From: Gammaproteobacteria bacterium
GTDB taxonomy: Bacteria; Pseudomonadota; Gammaproteobacteria; Enterobacterales; Kangiellaceae
Reading direction: 5' to 3'
DNA length: 27,883 nt
Assembly (NCBI GenBank): GCA_013372875.1
Contig: JABXIW010000486.1
Coordinates: 1-27,883 of the forward strand
Position numbers and translations under genes: made by a program. A model generated the notes under the pieces. That model searched no databases and was not told the origin of the DNA. It was given only the letters and a program-made list of their open reading frames with translations. Shown here one piece after another: positions 16,123-23,606 of this stretch. Each line of letters begins with the position of its first letter. Within the stretch, counting starts at the first letter, position 1.

Positions 16123-17397
16123 ATGAGCAAGTCCTTCATTTTCAAAGTAGGAGCAATATCTAGTTTAAAAGTTATTGCGGCATTATTAGTTTTTATATTG
16201 AATTTGTTAGTAGTGAAAGTATCTTCCGCGTATGACGCGGGTGTTTTTTTTTGGAATTTAACTTTACTAACGCTTCTTAGTGTTGTTGCTAGGTTAGGTT
16301 ATGAAAGAGTACTAATAAAATACGGCAGCATTTACTTGTCTCAGGGAGCAAATGATAAGCTGAAAAGTTTGTGTTTTATGGTGTTTAAAAAAATATTTTT
16401 TGTAATAGGGGCTCTTTTAGTTTTGGGTCTTTTATTTCAAATGTATTTTTTTGAAGCAGTTTTCCCAAGTAGTTCCAGTGATGTGTTTGGTGTCATGTTA
16501 CTTTGTTTGCCTTTTTTAACTTTCGTAACGCTTTTTTCTAATGTTTTTCAAGGTTTAAAGAGACCCAGTATATCTGTTTTTTTGTTGAATATTGCTATAC
16601 CATTGTTTTGTGTGATCCCTCTTGGTCTTTATTATTTGAATAAAGAAGTGCTTAATGCACAAAGTATTTCAAGACTATATTTAACTGCTAGCTTTGCAAC
16701 ATTTTGCTTAGGTGCTTTAGCAATTATGGCTAGTGATACTTTTGGAAAAGGTTACAGTACTTCTAATCATACAAAAGAGCGAGCTGCGTCTAAAAAGTTT
16801 TATGTCGCTATTCTTATGACTCAAATTATTCAATGGGGAACCTTGATAATATCTGGTTATTATTTGGAAGCGCCAGATCTTGCGTATTTGAATGTGGCGC
16901 AGCGAGTTGCAATGTTATCAAATATTTTATTGATTGGTATAAATACTATAATATCGCCTTATATAGCCCAGCATATTAATGACAGCAACCTAGAAAAGTT
17001 AAGAGGTTTGGTGAAAAAGACATCGCAAATATTAATCATAGTCTCGGTAAGCTTTTTATTTTTATTGTTTTTTTACGTGGAAGAGATTTTGGGATTTTTT
17101 GGGGCTGATTTTAAAACCAACTCGAACATTGTTTTAATAATTGGAGTAGCACAAGCCTTTAATGTGTTAACTGGCTCGGTAGGCATTATGCTGATGATGG
17201 GGAATAAAGAGACTTTCATGAGGAATAATTTGATGTTTTGCGCTGGATTGAGTGTTTTTCTTGCAATCGCTTTAGTTAGTAACTGGGGGATTGTAGGGGC
17301 CGCTTATGCTGTTGCTATTCCCATCGTCCTGCAAAATGTTATTGCCTTTTTAGGTGTGAATAAATTTTTTAGTATCAATACATTAAAGTTTTGGTGA
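16123..17397 (+). CDS. wzx: Wzx-type polysaccharide repeat-unit flippase
   Basis: A 424-residue inner-membrane protein of the MOP/polysaccharide transporter superfamily with about twelve predicted membrane segments. The N-terminus (SSLKVIAALLVFILNLLVV, then ARLGYERVLIKYG) and the segment around IIQWGTLIISGYYLEAPDLA are typical of Wzx flippases. It should turn undecaprenyl-pyrophosphate-linked repeat units from cytosol to periplasm for Wzy. It lies 1 nt after the third sulfotransferase and 3 nt before the initiating transferase. If sulfation precedes flipping, the carrier must accept strongly anionic units. A T9 run (16244-16252) lies near its start. Confidence is high for the superfamily and good for the role because it is the only such carrier in the locus. 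Confidence 0.88.
   Translation: MSKSFIFKVGAISSLKVIAALLVFILNLLVVKVSSAYDAGVFFWNLTLLTLLSVVARLGYERVLIKYGSIYLSQGANDKLKSLCFMVFKKIFFVIGALLVLGLLFQMYFFEAVFPSSSSDVFGVMLLCLPFLTFVTLFSNVFQGLKRPSISVFLLNIAIPLFCVIPLGLYYLNKEVLNAQSISRLYLTASFATFCLGALAIMASDTFGKGYSTSNHTKERAASKKFYVAILMTQIIQWGTLIISGYYLEAPDLAYLNVAQRVAMLSNILLIGINTIISPYIAQHINDSNLEKLRGLVKKTSQILIIVSVSFLFLLFFYVEEILGFFGADFKTNSNIVLIIGVAQAFNVLTGSVGIMLMMGNKETFMRNNLMFCAGLSVFLAIALVSNWGIVGAAYAVAIPIVLQNVIAFLGVNKFFSINTLKFW
16244..16252 (+). repeat. Poly-T tract (T9) near the start of wzx
   Basis: Nine consecutive T residues encode VFFW in an early membrane segment of the flippase. A slip would eliminate Wzx. The frame is intact in this copy. Confidence 0.4.
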
Positions 17398-17400
17398 CTT

Positions 17401-18003
17401 ATGTTGAAGCGCATATTTGATTTGATAGCTTCTCTTTTGGCTATTATATTACTTTCTCCCTTATTTTTTATACTTATCGTATTGGTTCGATTCTCTGGTA
17501 AGCCGGTTATTTACGGCCATGAGAGAGTAGGCTTAAATGGGAAAAGCTTTAAATGCTTAAAATTTAGGAGCATGGTTGTAGATGCTGATCTTATTCTAAA
17601 GCAACATCTAGAAAGCTCAGTATCTGCTAGAAAAGAGTGGGAAGAAACTTTTAAGTTAAAAGATGACCCAAGGGTAACAAGACTAGGTGATATTATGAGG
17701 AAGACTAGCTTGGACGAACTTCCTCAGTTTTTTAATGTTCTAAGAGGAGATATGAGTCTTGTTGGTCCTCGCCCAGTAATTAGAAAAGAGTTGGATACCT
17801 ATTATGATGATTTTGCCAAAGTTTATGAGCAAGTTAGGCCAGGCATAACCGGTCTTTGGCAAGTTAGTGGGCGAAGTGATTTGTCTTATGCTGAACGTGT
17901 AAAGCTAGATGTCCGCTATGTTAAAAATCAAAGCTTTATTGGTGATATAATTATTTTATTCAAAACGCCTTATACACTACTGACAAAAAAAGGTGCCTAT
18001 TAA
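17401..18003 (+). CDS. Initiating undecaprenyl-phosphate sugar-1-phosphate transferase (WbaP-like, short form)
   Basis: A 200-residue monotopic phosphoglycosyl transferase that should place the first sugar-1-phosphate of the repeat unit on undecaprenyl phosphate. It consists of one N-terminal membrane helix (about 6-30) and the catalytic core: LKFRSMVVDAD, LRKTSLDELPQ-like RKTSLDELPQFFNVLRGDM, LVGPRPVIRKEL, VRPGITGLWQVSGRSDLSY and the GAY terminus. The core resembles the galactose-type WbaP catalytic domain, but the extra N-terminal helices of full WbaP/WcaJ are absent, as in Acinetobacter Itr-type enzymes. Galactose-1-phosphate is therefore plausible but not proved. Its stop overlaps the galU start by one base (TAATG). 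The order initiating transferase then galU is shared with Acinetobacter K loci. Confidence 0.92.
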   Translation: MLKRIFDLIASLLAIILLSPLFFILIVLVRFSGKPVIYGHERVGLNGKSFKCLKFRSMVVDADLILKQHLESSVSARKEWEETFKLKDDPRVTRLGDIMRKTSLDELPQFFNVLRGDMSLVGPRPVIRKELDTYYDDFAKVYEQVRPGITGLWQVSGRSDLSYAERVKLDVRYVKNQSFIGDIIILFKTPYTLLTKKGAY

Positions 18004-18896
18004 TGAAACAGATAAATACTGCAGTTATTCCTGTGGCTGGATTCGGTACAAGAATGCTTCCAGCAACAAAGTCTATCCCTAAAGAACTTTTACCAATATT
18101 AAATAAACCTGTAATACATTATGTTGTCAATGAGGCTGTTCAAGCCGGAATTAAGCAGATAATTTTAGTCAACCATTCATCTAAAGTTGCCATAGAAAAC
18201 TATTTTGATAACAATTTTGAACTACAGAGTCAGTTGGAGGATAAAGGTAAATCCGGCCTATTAAATGATTTAGACAATTTGACCAAAGATGTAAGTATAA
18301 GTAGTGTAAGGCAACCCAGAGCATTAGGGCTTGGTCACGCCATCCTTACGGCAAAAGAATTAATAGGTGGAAGCGATTTTGCAGTACTTTTGCCTGATGT
18401 CATCATTGATCCTTTTACTAGTAACTCTTCAACAGACAATATGGCCAGTATGCGTAAAAGATACGCTGATTCAGGAGTCCCTCAAATCATGGTTAATGAA
18501 GTCGCGGCAAAAGATGTTTCTCTATATGGGATAGCTGATTGCGGTGATAAAGAGTTGCTTCCTGGAGCTTTTAGTCGGGTAAGCTCTTTTATTGAAAAGC
18601 CATCGCCTAAAGATGCTCCCTCTCGTTTTGCGGTGGTTGGTAGATACATACTTCCAAATGATATTCTTTCTATTTTAGAGAACACATCTCCTGGTGCAGG
18701 AGGAGAGATACAGCTAACTGATGCGATAGATCAATATTTGGATCATAATGATGCAGAAGTTTATAGCATGATAGGGCAATCTTATGACTGTGGCTCAGTA
18801 TCTGGATATTTGGAAGCTATTTTAAACTTCGCATCTAATGACGAAAATTTGAGTTCGGTATTAACAAAGTTTTTCGGAGATAGATTTGCTTCCTAA
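18003..18896 (+). CDS. galU: UTP-glucose-1-phosphate uridylyltransferase GalU
   Basis: A 297-residue cytosolic nucleotidyltransferase that makes UDP-glucose from glucose-1-phosphate and UTP. The N-terminal signature is AVIPVAGFGTRMLPATKSIP (7-26) followed by KELLP. VRQPRALGLGHAIL and FAVLLPDVIID carry the nucleotide and metal sites, and SFIEKPSP and FAVVGRYIL follow. Length is normal (E. coli 302). It overlaps the initiating transferase by 1 nt and pgi by 11 nt, so translation is probably coupled. UDP-glucose would feed GalE downstream for UDP-galactose. Confidence 0.97.
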   Translation: MKQINTAVIPVAGFGTRMLPATKSIPKELLPILNKPVIHYVVNEAVQAGIKQIILVNHSSKVAIENYFDNNFELQSQLEDKGKSGLLNDLDNLTKDVSISSVRQPRALGLGHAILTAKELIGGSDFAVLLPDVIIDPFTSNSSTDNMASMRKRYADSGVPQIMVNEVAAKDVSLYGIADCGDKELLPGAFSRVSSFIEKPSPKDAPSRFAVVGRYILPNDILSILENTSPGAGGEIQLTDAIDQYLDHNDAEVYSMIGQSYDCGSVSGYLEAILNFASNDENLSSVLTKFFGDRFAS

Positions 18897-20520
18897 TAAG
18901 CTGTCCGCATGGAAAACATTATTTGATTTAGTTGAAGATGTTAAAAAGCTCTCTCCGAAAGACTTTTTTATCTCAGAAGACAGGGCTAAAGACTTCAGTG
19001 TGGGTGCTTGTGGAATTTATATTGACTTTTCAAAGCAAAGAGTTACTAAAGAGGTGCTTCATCAGTTAATAGGTCTAGCGGAAGAAAGAGAGCTTCCTGA
19101 AAGAATAAAAGACTTGTTGGATGGGAAACTAGTGAATACAACCGAAAATAGAGCTGCTTTGCACACAATATTAAGAACACCATTGCAAAAGAGCAGCGCT
19201 AAAATCAGCGAAGAAGTTCATGGGGTTCTGAATAAGTTAAAAAGAATCGTAGAAAAAATTCATAGCAAGCAGTGGCGAGGTGTTACTGGAAAGCCAATCT
19301 CCGATATTGTTAATATTGGAGTGGGTGGGTCTGATTTAGGTCCTTATATGACATGTGAGGCTTTAAATGACTTTACTGCCAAAGACGCCTCAGAGTTGTC
19401 CTTTCACTTTGTTTCTAGCATGGATGGCACTCAAATCACAAGTATCTTAGAAAAATTAAATCCCGAAACCACTCTCTTTGTTGTTTCGTCAAAATCCTTC
19501 ACAACGGTTGATACTTTTTATAATGCAAATACAGCTATAGCATGGCTGAAAGATAGTTTTAATTCGAAAGAATTAATTATGAAGCAACATGTGCTAGGGG
19601 TTTCTGCAAATTTAGAGAAAATGACAGAGTGGGGGGTACCCAAAGAAAATCAATTGCAATTTTGGGACTGGGTTGGTGGTAGGTTTTCGATGTGGTCTGC
19701 TATAGGTATTCCAATTGCTTTGAAAGTGGGATTTAGTAACTTCAAAAAGTTACTAAATGGTGCTCACGCTATGGATGTTCATTTTTCAACTTCTTCATTA
19801 GAGCAAAATTTACCCGTGGTTATGGGATTGATAGGTGTTTGGAATGCTACTTTTTTGGGGGTGAACGCACATACAGTTTTGCCTTACGATGGTCGTTTAA
19901 AATTCTTTCCTAATTATTTAACGCAGTTAGAAATGGAGAGCAATGGCAAGTCTGTAACGCACTCTGGGCTACCTTTAGACTTTAAGACTTGTCCGATATT
20001 GTGGGGGGAAATAGGGTCAAATGCGCAACATGCATTTTACCAGTTGCTTCACCAAGGGACGCAAGATGTTTCGTGCGACTTCATTGCTCCAGTTAAAAGG
20101 TATAATGAAATAGACAATTTAAAGATAGATAGCGAAACAGCTTCTTATTTAAAAGAGCAACATATATTATCCCTTTCAAATTGTCTCGCGCAGTCAAGAG
20201 CATTATTCTTTGGAAATGAATGCTTAGCAGATACTTATGAAGTTCCCAATCATAAAGTGTATAGAGGACTTCAATCTTCGACCACTATTTTGTTAGACTC
20301 TCTTACTCCTGAAACATTAGGTGCTTTGATTGCTTTATATGAGCATAAGGTATACGTCATGGCATGTATCTGGGGGTTAAATCCTTTTGACCAATGGGGG
20401 GTAGAGTTAGGTAAAGTAATAGCCGAAGAAATGCTAGAGGCTCTCAGTTTAGACAGTGTTACAGACTTTGATCCTTCGACCAATAATATTCTTGAGTATA
20501 TCAAGTCAAATAGGCATTAA
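18886..20520 (+). CDS. pgi: Glucose-6-phosphate isomerase Pgi
   Basis: A 544-residue enzyme that interconverts glucose-6-phosphate and fructose-6-phosphate, linking glycolysis to sugar-nucleotide supply. It shows VGGSDLGP (146-153), SSKSFTT (201-207), GGRFSMWSAIG (264-274), the catalytic base region LEMESNGKS with Glu351, and the signature GLNPFDQWGVELGK (497-510) with Lys510. Length is close to E. coli Pgi (549). The start is TTG: GGAGA lies five bases before it, no nearby ATG exists, and the start overlaps the end of galU by 11 nt. A gpi gene in this position is a hallmark of Acinetobacter-type K loci. It may be a second copy beside a housekeeping pgi elsewhere. Confidence 0.97.
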   Translation: MLPNKLSAWKTLFDLVEDVKKLSPKDFFISEDRAKDFSVGACGIYIDFSKQRVTKEVLHQLIGLAEERELPERIKDLLDGKLVNTTENRAALHTILRTPLQKSSAKISEEVHGVLNKLKRIVEKIHSKQWRGVTGKPISDIVNIGVGGSDLGPYMTCEALNDFTAKDASELSFHFVSSMDGTQITSILEKLNPETTLFVVSSKSFTTVDTFYNANTAIAWLKDSFNSKELIMKQHVLGVSANLEKMTEWGVPKENQLQFWDWVGGRFSMWSAIGIPIALKVGFSNFKKLLNGAHAMDVHFSTSSLEQNLPVVMGLIGVWNATFLGVNAHTVLPYDGRLKFFPNYLTQLEMESNGKSVTHSGLPLDFKTCPILWGEIGSNAQHAFYQLLHQGTQDVSCDFIAPVKRYNEIDNLKIDSETASYLKEQHILSLSNCLAQSRALFFGNECLADTYEVPNHKVYRGLQSSTTILLDSLTPETLGALIALYEHKVYVMACIWGLNPFDQWGVELGKVIAEEMLEALSLDSVTDFDPSTNNILEYIKSNRH

Positions 20521-20521
20521 T

Positions 20522-21787
20522 ATGAAAGTGTCAATATATGGTAATTCATATGAAGCTCAAGTGCTTGCAATCTGTTTGGCTGAATTGGGAAATGATATTT
20601 GTGTAGTTGAACATTATTCTCCAATAAGTAGAGATTCGTTTAATCAGCCTAAGTATAGCATTGAGCTGGAGAAGCAGAGGTTGATTGCTCATGGTAAACT
20701 GTTTAACGGGTCAATAGAGACAGCTGCTAGTTTTGCGAATATTCATTTTTTTGTGAAAATCGACAGCCAACAGCATATACAGGAGCTAATTGCAAAGATC
20801 GGCAAGATTAATTCGCCTTCAACTTTCGTTTTATCATCCATGATGTCGATAGATGAGATAAAGGCAGTTAAATCTAAATTAAATGATATCAATTGCTTAG
20901 CATCAATACCTCTCTTTATTCGAGAGGATAAGGGTAGTAATGATCTCTTTAACCCTTCTCTCTTTATCATTGGTTCAGATAATGATGAAGCAATAAAGAG
21001 GCTTTCAACTCTATGTCGTCCATTTATTAATAATGCTTCTAAGTCAATGGTCGTTGATTTTAACACTGCAGAGCTAATTAAAACCGCAATCAATTCTATG
21101 CTAGCTTTAAGGGTAAGCTTTATGAGCGAGTTGGCAAATATTTCTGAACAACTTGGCGTTGATGTTGAGTTAGTAAAACAAGGAATGGCAAGCGACTCAA
21201 GGATTGGAGGCGACTATCTTGATCCGGGTTGTGGTTTTGGTGGTAACAGTTTATCTGGTGAACTTGCCATAATGAGGAGTTATTTGCGGAAATATAAAAA
21301 TGAGTCAGGTCTTATAGATTCAATCATTCAAATTAATGAGCAACAAAAAGAGGTATTGTTTAGAAAGTTGTGGAAACATTATAGGTGCGATTTAAAAGGA
21401 AAGAGAGTTGGTATTTGGGGAGGTGCATTCAAACCTAATACTTCAAGTCTTGATGGTTCGCCATTGCACAATATTCTTGAAGCTCTTTGGGCGCAAGGTG
21501 CTAAAACTATAGTGTATGATCCCAAATCAGCAGACAACTTAGAGGCCATGTACTACCGAGAGCATAATGATGAATTAAGTATAGTAAGAAATTCATATGA
21601 TGCATTAATTTCTGCGGATGCACTTCTGATAATAACGGCATGGAATGAATTTTATAGCCCGGATTTTTTAAAGATGAAGGCACTGATGAAGCGAGCTGTC
21701 ATTTTTGATGGGAGAAATATATACGATCCGCAAGAAGTTGAGGCATTTGGATTTCAGTATTATGCTATTGGACGAGGGCGAACATAA
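20522..21787 (+). CDS. UDP-glucose/GDP-mannose dehydrogenase-family protein with degenerate active site
   Basis: A 421-residue protein with the full UDP-glucose 6-dehydrogenase layout: N-terminal Rossmann half, central helix (TAELIKTAINSMLALRVSF) and C-terminal UDP-binding half (GKRVGIWGGAFKPNTSSL). The normal active-site motif G-x-G-F-G-G-S-C-F-P-K-D reads GCGFGGNSLSGE (236-247), so Ser243 replaces the catalytic cysteine and the P-K-D end is lost. The nucleotide loop GTGYVGL reads GNSYEAQ (7-13). FKPNTDD-x-R reads FKPNTSSLD, losing the substrate-binding arginine. The lysine and asparagine of the central helix (187, 191) remain. The reading frame is intact and the length normal, so this is not a decaying pseudogene in the usual sense. 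It probably cannot make UDP-glucuronate. The start ATG lies 1 nt after pgi. A non-catalytic or changed role is inferred. Confidence 0.85.
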   Translation: MKVSIYGNSYEAQVLAICLAELGNDICVVEHYSPISRDSFNQPKYSIELEKQRLIAHGKLFNGSIETAASFANIHFFVKIDSQQHIQELIAKIGKINSPSTFVLSSMMSIDEIKAVKSKLNDINCLASIPLFIREDKGSNDLFNPSLFIIGSDNDEAIKRLSTLCRPFINNASKSMVVDFNTAELIKTAINSMLALRVSFMSELANISEQLGVDVELVKQGMASDSRIGGDYLDPGCGFGGNSLSGELAIMRSYLRKYKNESGLIDSIIQINEQQKEVLFRKLWKHYRCDLKGKRVGIWGGAFKPNTSSLDGSPLHNILEALWAQGAKTIVYDPKSADNLEAMYYREHNDELSIVRNSYDALISADALLIITAWNEFYSPDFLKMKALMKRAVIFDGRNIYDPQEVEAFGFQYYAIGRGRT

Positions 21788-21809
21788 GAAGAAAATAGTT
21801 AAAAACTGG

Positions 21810-21837
21810 TGTACGAATTTTTAAACAAGCGTATAAT
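21810..21837 (+). promoter_or_regulatory. Candidate internal promoter before the ATP sulfurylase/APS kinase gene
   Basis: A perfect TATAAT (21832-21837) lies in the 79-nt gap between the Ugd-like gene and sat/cysC, the largest gap in the whole 4.3-23.6 kb run. A weak -35 (TGTACG, 21810-21815, 16-base spacing) precedes it. An AT-rich imperfect inverted repeat, with GTTAAAAA facing TTTTTAAAC, overlaps the -35 side and might bind a regulator. It would allow PAPS synthesis to be controlled apart from the capsule operon. Confidence 0.45.
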
Positions 21838-21866
21838 ATTGAAAAATTTTTTTAAGGTTTGTTACA

Positions 21867-23576
21867 ATGCATGAGCTAATTGATGCCCACGGCGGAAAAT
21901 TAATATCATTAATCGATGAAGAAAGAGTCCAGTCTGCAAAAACTGAGGCTAAGCAGTTGCAGTCTTGGGATTTAACCCACCGACAAATTTGCGATATAGA
22001 GTTACTTTTAAATGGCGGATTCTCACCGTTAGAAGGTTTTTTAGGCAAAGACGATTATCAATCTGTAGTTGACTCAATGCGTTTAGCTGATGGTACTCTT
22101 TGGCCTGTGCCGATAACTTTAGATGTGTCAGCTATGTTTGCTGATACTGTTGCTGAAGGTGAAAGCATTGCACTTAGAGATGAAGAGGGAGTTCTAATTG
22201 CAATTCTAGATATTTCCGATAAGTGGAATCCAGATAAAAAAGAAGAGGCTGAGAAAGTTTATGGTGCTGCTGATGAAGCGCATCCTGCTGTAGATTATCT
22301 ATTGAATCAAGCTGGAGAAGTTTACCTAGGTGGTAAGTTGCGCGGAGTAGAAATGCCGATTCATTATGATTACAAAGGCTTGCGTGATTCTCCTGAGGAA
22401 TTGAGAACAAAGTTCAAAAAGTGGGGCTGGAAGAAAATTGTAGCTTTCCAAACTCGAAATCCTATGCATCGTGCTCATCAAGAGTTAACTTTCAGAGCAG
22501 CCAAAGAGCAGGAAGCAAACTTATTGATTCACCCTGTGGTCGGCATGACTAAGCCTGGCGACATTGATCATTATTCACGTGTTCGTTGCTATGAGCAAAT
22601 TCTAAAGCAGTATCCTGAGCAAACTACTATGCTTAGCTTATTACCTTTAGCGATGCGTATGGGCGGGCCGCGTGAAGCTCTATGGCACGCAATTATTCGT
22701 AAGAACTATGGTTGCACTCATATCATTATTGGTCGTGATCATGCTGGCCCTGGTAAAAATAGCCAAGGCGATGACTTTTATGGTCCTTATGATGCACAAG
22801 ATTTGCTACTAAAACATGAGGAAGAGTTGGGAATTAAAATGGTGCCATTTCAGATGATGGTTTATGTGCAGGAAAAAGCTGAATATATGCCAATTGATGA
22901 TGTTGAAGAAGGAATGACCGTTCTTAATATTTCTGGAACTGAAGTGCGCCGTCGTCTTGCAGAAGGCCTGGATATTCCTGATTGGTTCTCTTATCCTGAA
23001 GTGGTAGCTGAGCTTAGAAAAACTAAACCACCTCGTAGCAAACAAGGCTTTACAGTGTTTTTCACAGGCTTATCAGGCTCTGGAAAGTCGACAATTGCAA
23101 ACGCATTGATGGTCAAAATGTTAGAAATGGGAGGTCGTCCAGTAACTTTGCTAGACGGAGATTTAGTGCGTAAAAACCTTTCTAGTGAGCTGGGTTTTTC
23201 AAAGGAACATCGTAATTTAAATATTGAGCGAATTGGTTATGTTGCTTCTGAGATTACCAAAAATGGCGGTATTGCTATTTGTGCGCCAATTGCACCTTAT
23301 GCTGCAACTCGTCGTAGAGTGCGTCAAATGATTGAGCAATACGGTGGCTTCTTAGAGGTTCATGTTGCAACGCCACTAGAAGAGTGTGAGCGTCGTGACC
23401 GTAAGGGCTTATATGCGAAAGCGCGAGCAGGAATCATTAAAGAGTTTACAGGTATTAGTGACCCTTATGAAACTCCAGAAAATGCTGAATTAGTAATTGA
23501 TACTTTGGAGTCAACTCCAGATCATGCAGCGCATCGGGTGCTGCTAAAACTGGAAAGTATGGGCTTTATTAAATAG
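21867..23576 (+). CDS. sat/cysC: Bifunctional ATP sulfurylase / APS kinase (PAPS synthase)
   Basis: A 569-residue fusion that turns sulfate plus ATP into APS and then phosphorylates APS to PAPS, the donor for the sulfotransferases upstream. The N-terminal sulfurylase (about 1-385) has QTRNPMHRAHQE (195-206) and GRDHAGPG (289-296). The C-terminal kinase (about 393-569) has Walker A GLSGSGKST (401-409), DGDLVRKN (430-437) and RDRKGLYAKARAG (510-522). The residue equivalent to the phosphorylated serine of E. coli CysC (ISP motif) is alanine in CAPIAPYAATR; I believe this is common in fused enzymes. It is the single-chain Sat type, not CysDN. The start ATG has AAGG nine bases upstream. It is followed by a strong terminator. 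It may also serve general sulfate assimilation. Confidence 0.97.
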   Translation: MHELIDAHGGKLISLIDEERVQSAKTEAKQLQSWDLTHRQICDIELLLNGGFSPLEGFLGKDDYQSVVDSMRLADGTLWPVPITLDVSAMFADTVAEGESIALRDEEGVLIAILDISDKWNPDKKEEAEKVYGAADEAHPAVDYLLNQAGEVYLGGKLRGVEMPIHYDYKGLRDSPEELRTKFKKWGWKKIVAFQTRNPMHRAHQELTFRAAKEQEANLLIHPVVGMTKPGDIDHYSRVRCYEQILKQYPEQTTMLSLLPLAMRMGGPREALWHAIIRKNYGCTHIIIGRDHAGPGKNSQGDDFYGPYDAQDLLLKHEEELGIKMVPFQMMVYVQEKAEYMPIDDVEEGMTVLNISGTEVRRRLAEGLDIPDWFSYPEVVAELRKTKPPRSKQGFTVFFTGLSGSGKSTIANALMVKMLEMGGRPVTLLDGDLVRKNLSSELGFSKEHRNLNIERIGYVASEITKNGGIAICAPIAPYAATRRRVRQMIEQYGGFLEVHVATPLEECERRDRKGLYAKARAGIIKEFTGISDPYETPENAELVIDTLESTPDHAAHRVLLKLESMGFIK

Positions 23577-23580
23577 TATT

Positions 23581-23606
23581 AGGCGAGTTAATCTCGCCTT
23601 TTTTTT
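23581..23606 (+). terminator. Rho-independent terminator after sat/cysC
   Basis: A perfect 7-bp stem AGGCGAG (23581-23587) and CTCGCCT (23593-23599) with loop TTAAT runs straight into eight T residues (23599-23606). It begins five bases after the sat/cysC stop. The T-run ends directly against the ATG of the transporter gene, so termination and downstream expression are in conflict unless read-through or a promoter inside sat/cysC is used. Confidence 0.92.

Noticed and set aside
10206..17397. Signs of a mobile island (IS elements, integrase, direct repeats at the tRNA)
   Set aside because: The core is more AT-rich, but no transposase, integrase or repeat of the tRNA 3' end was noticed; locus exchange by flank recombination explains it as well.
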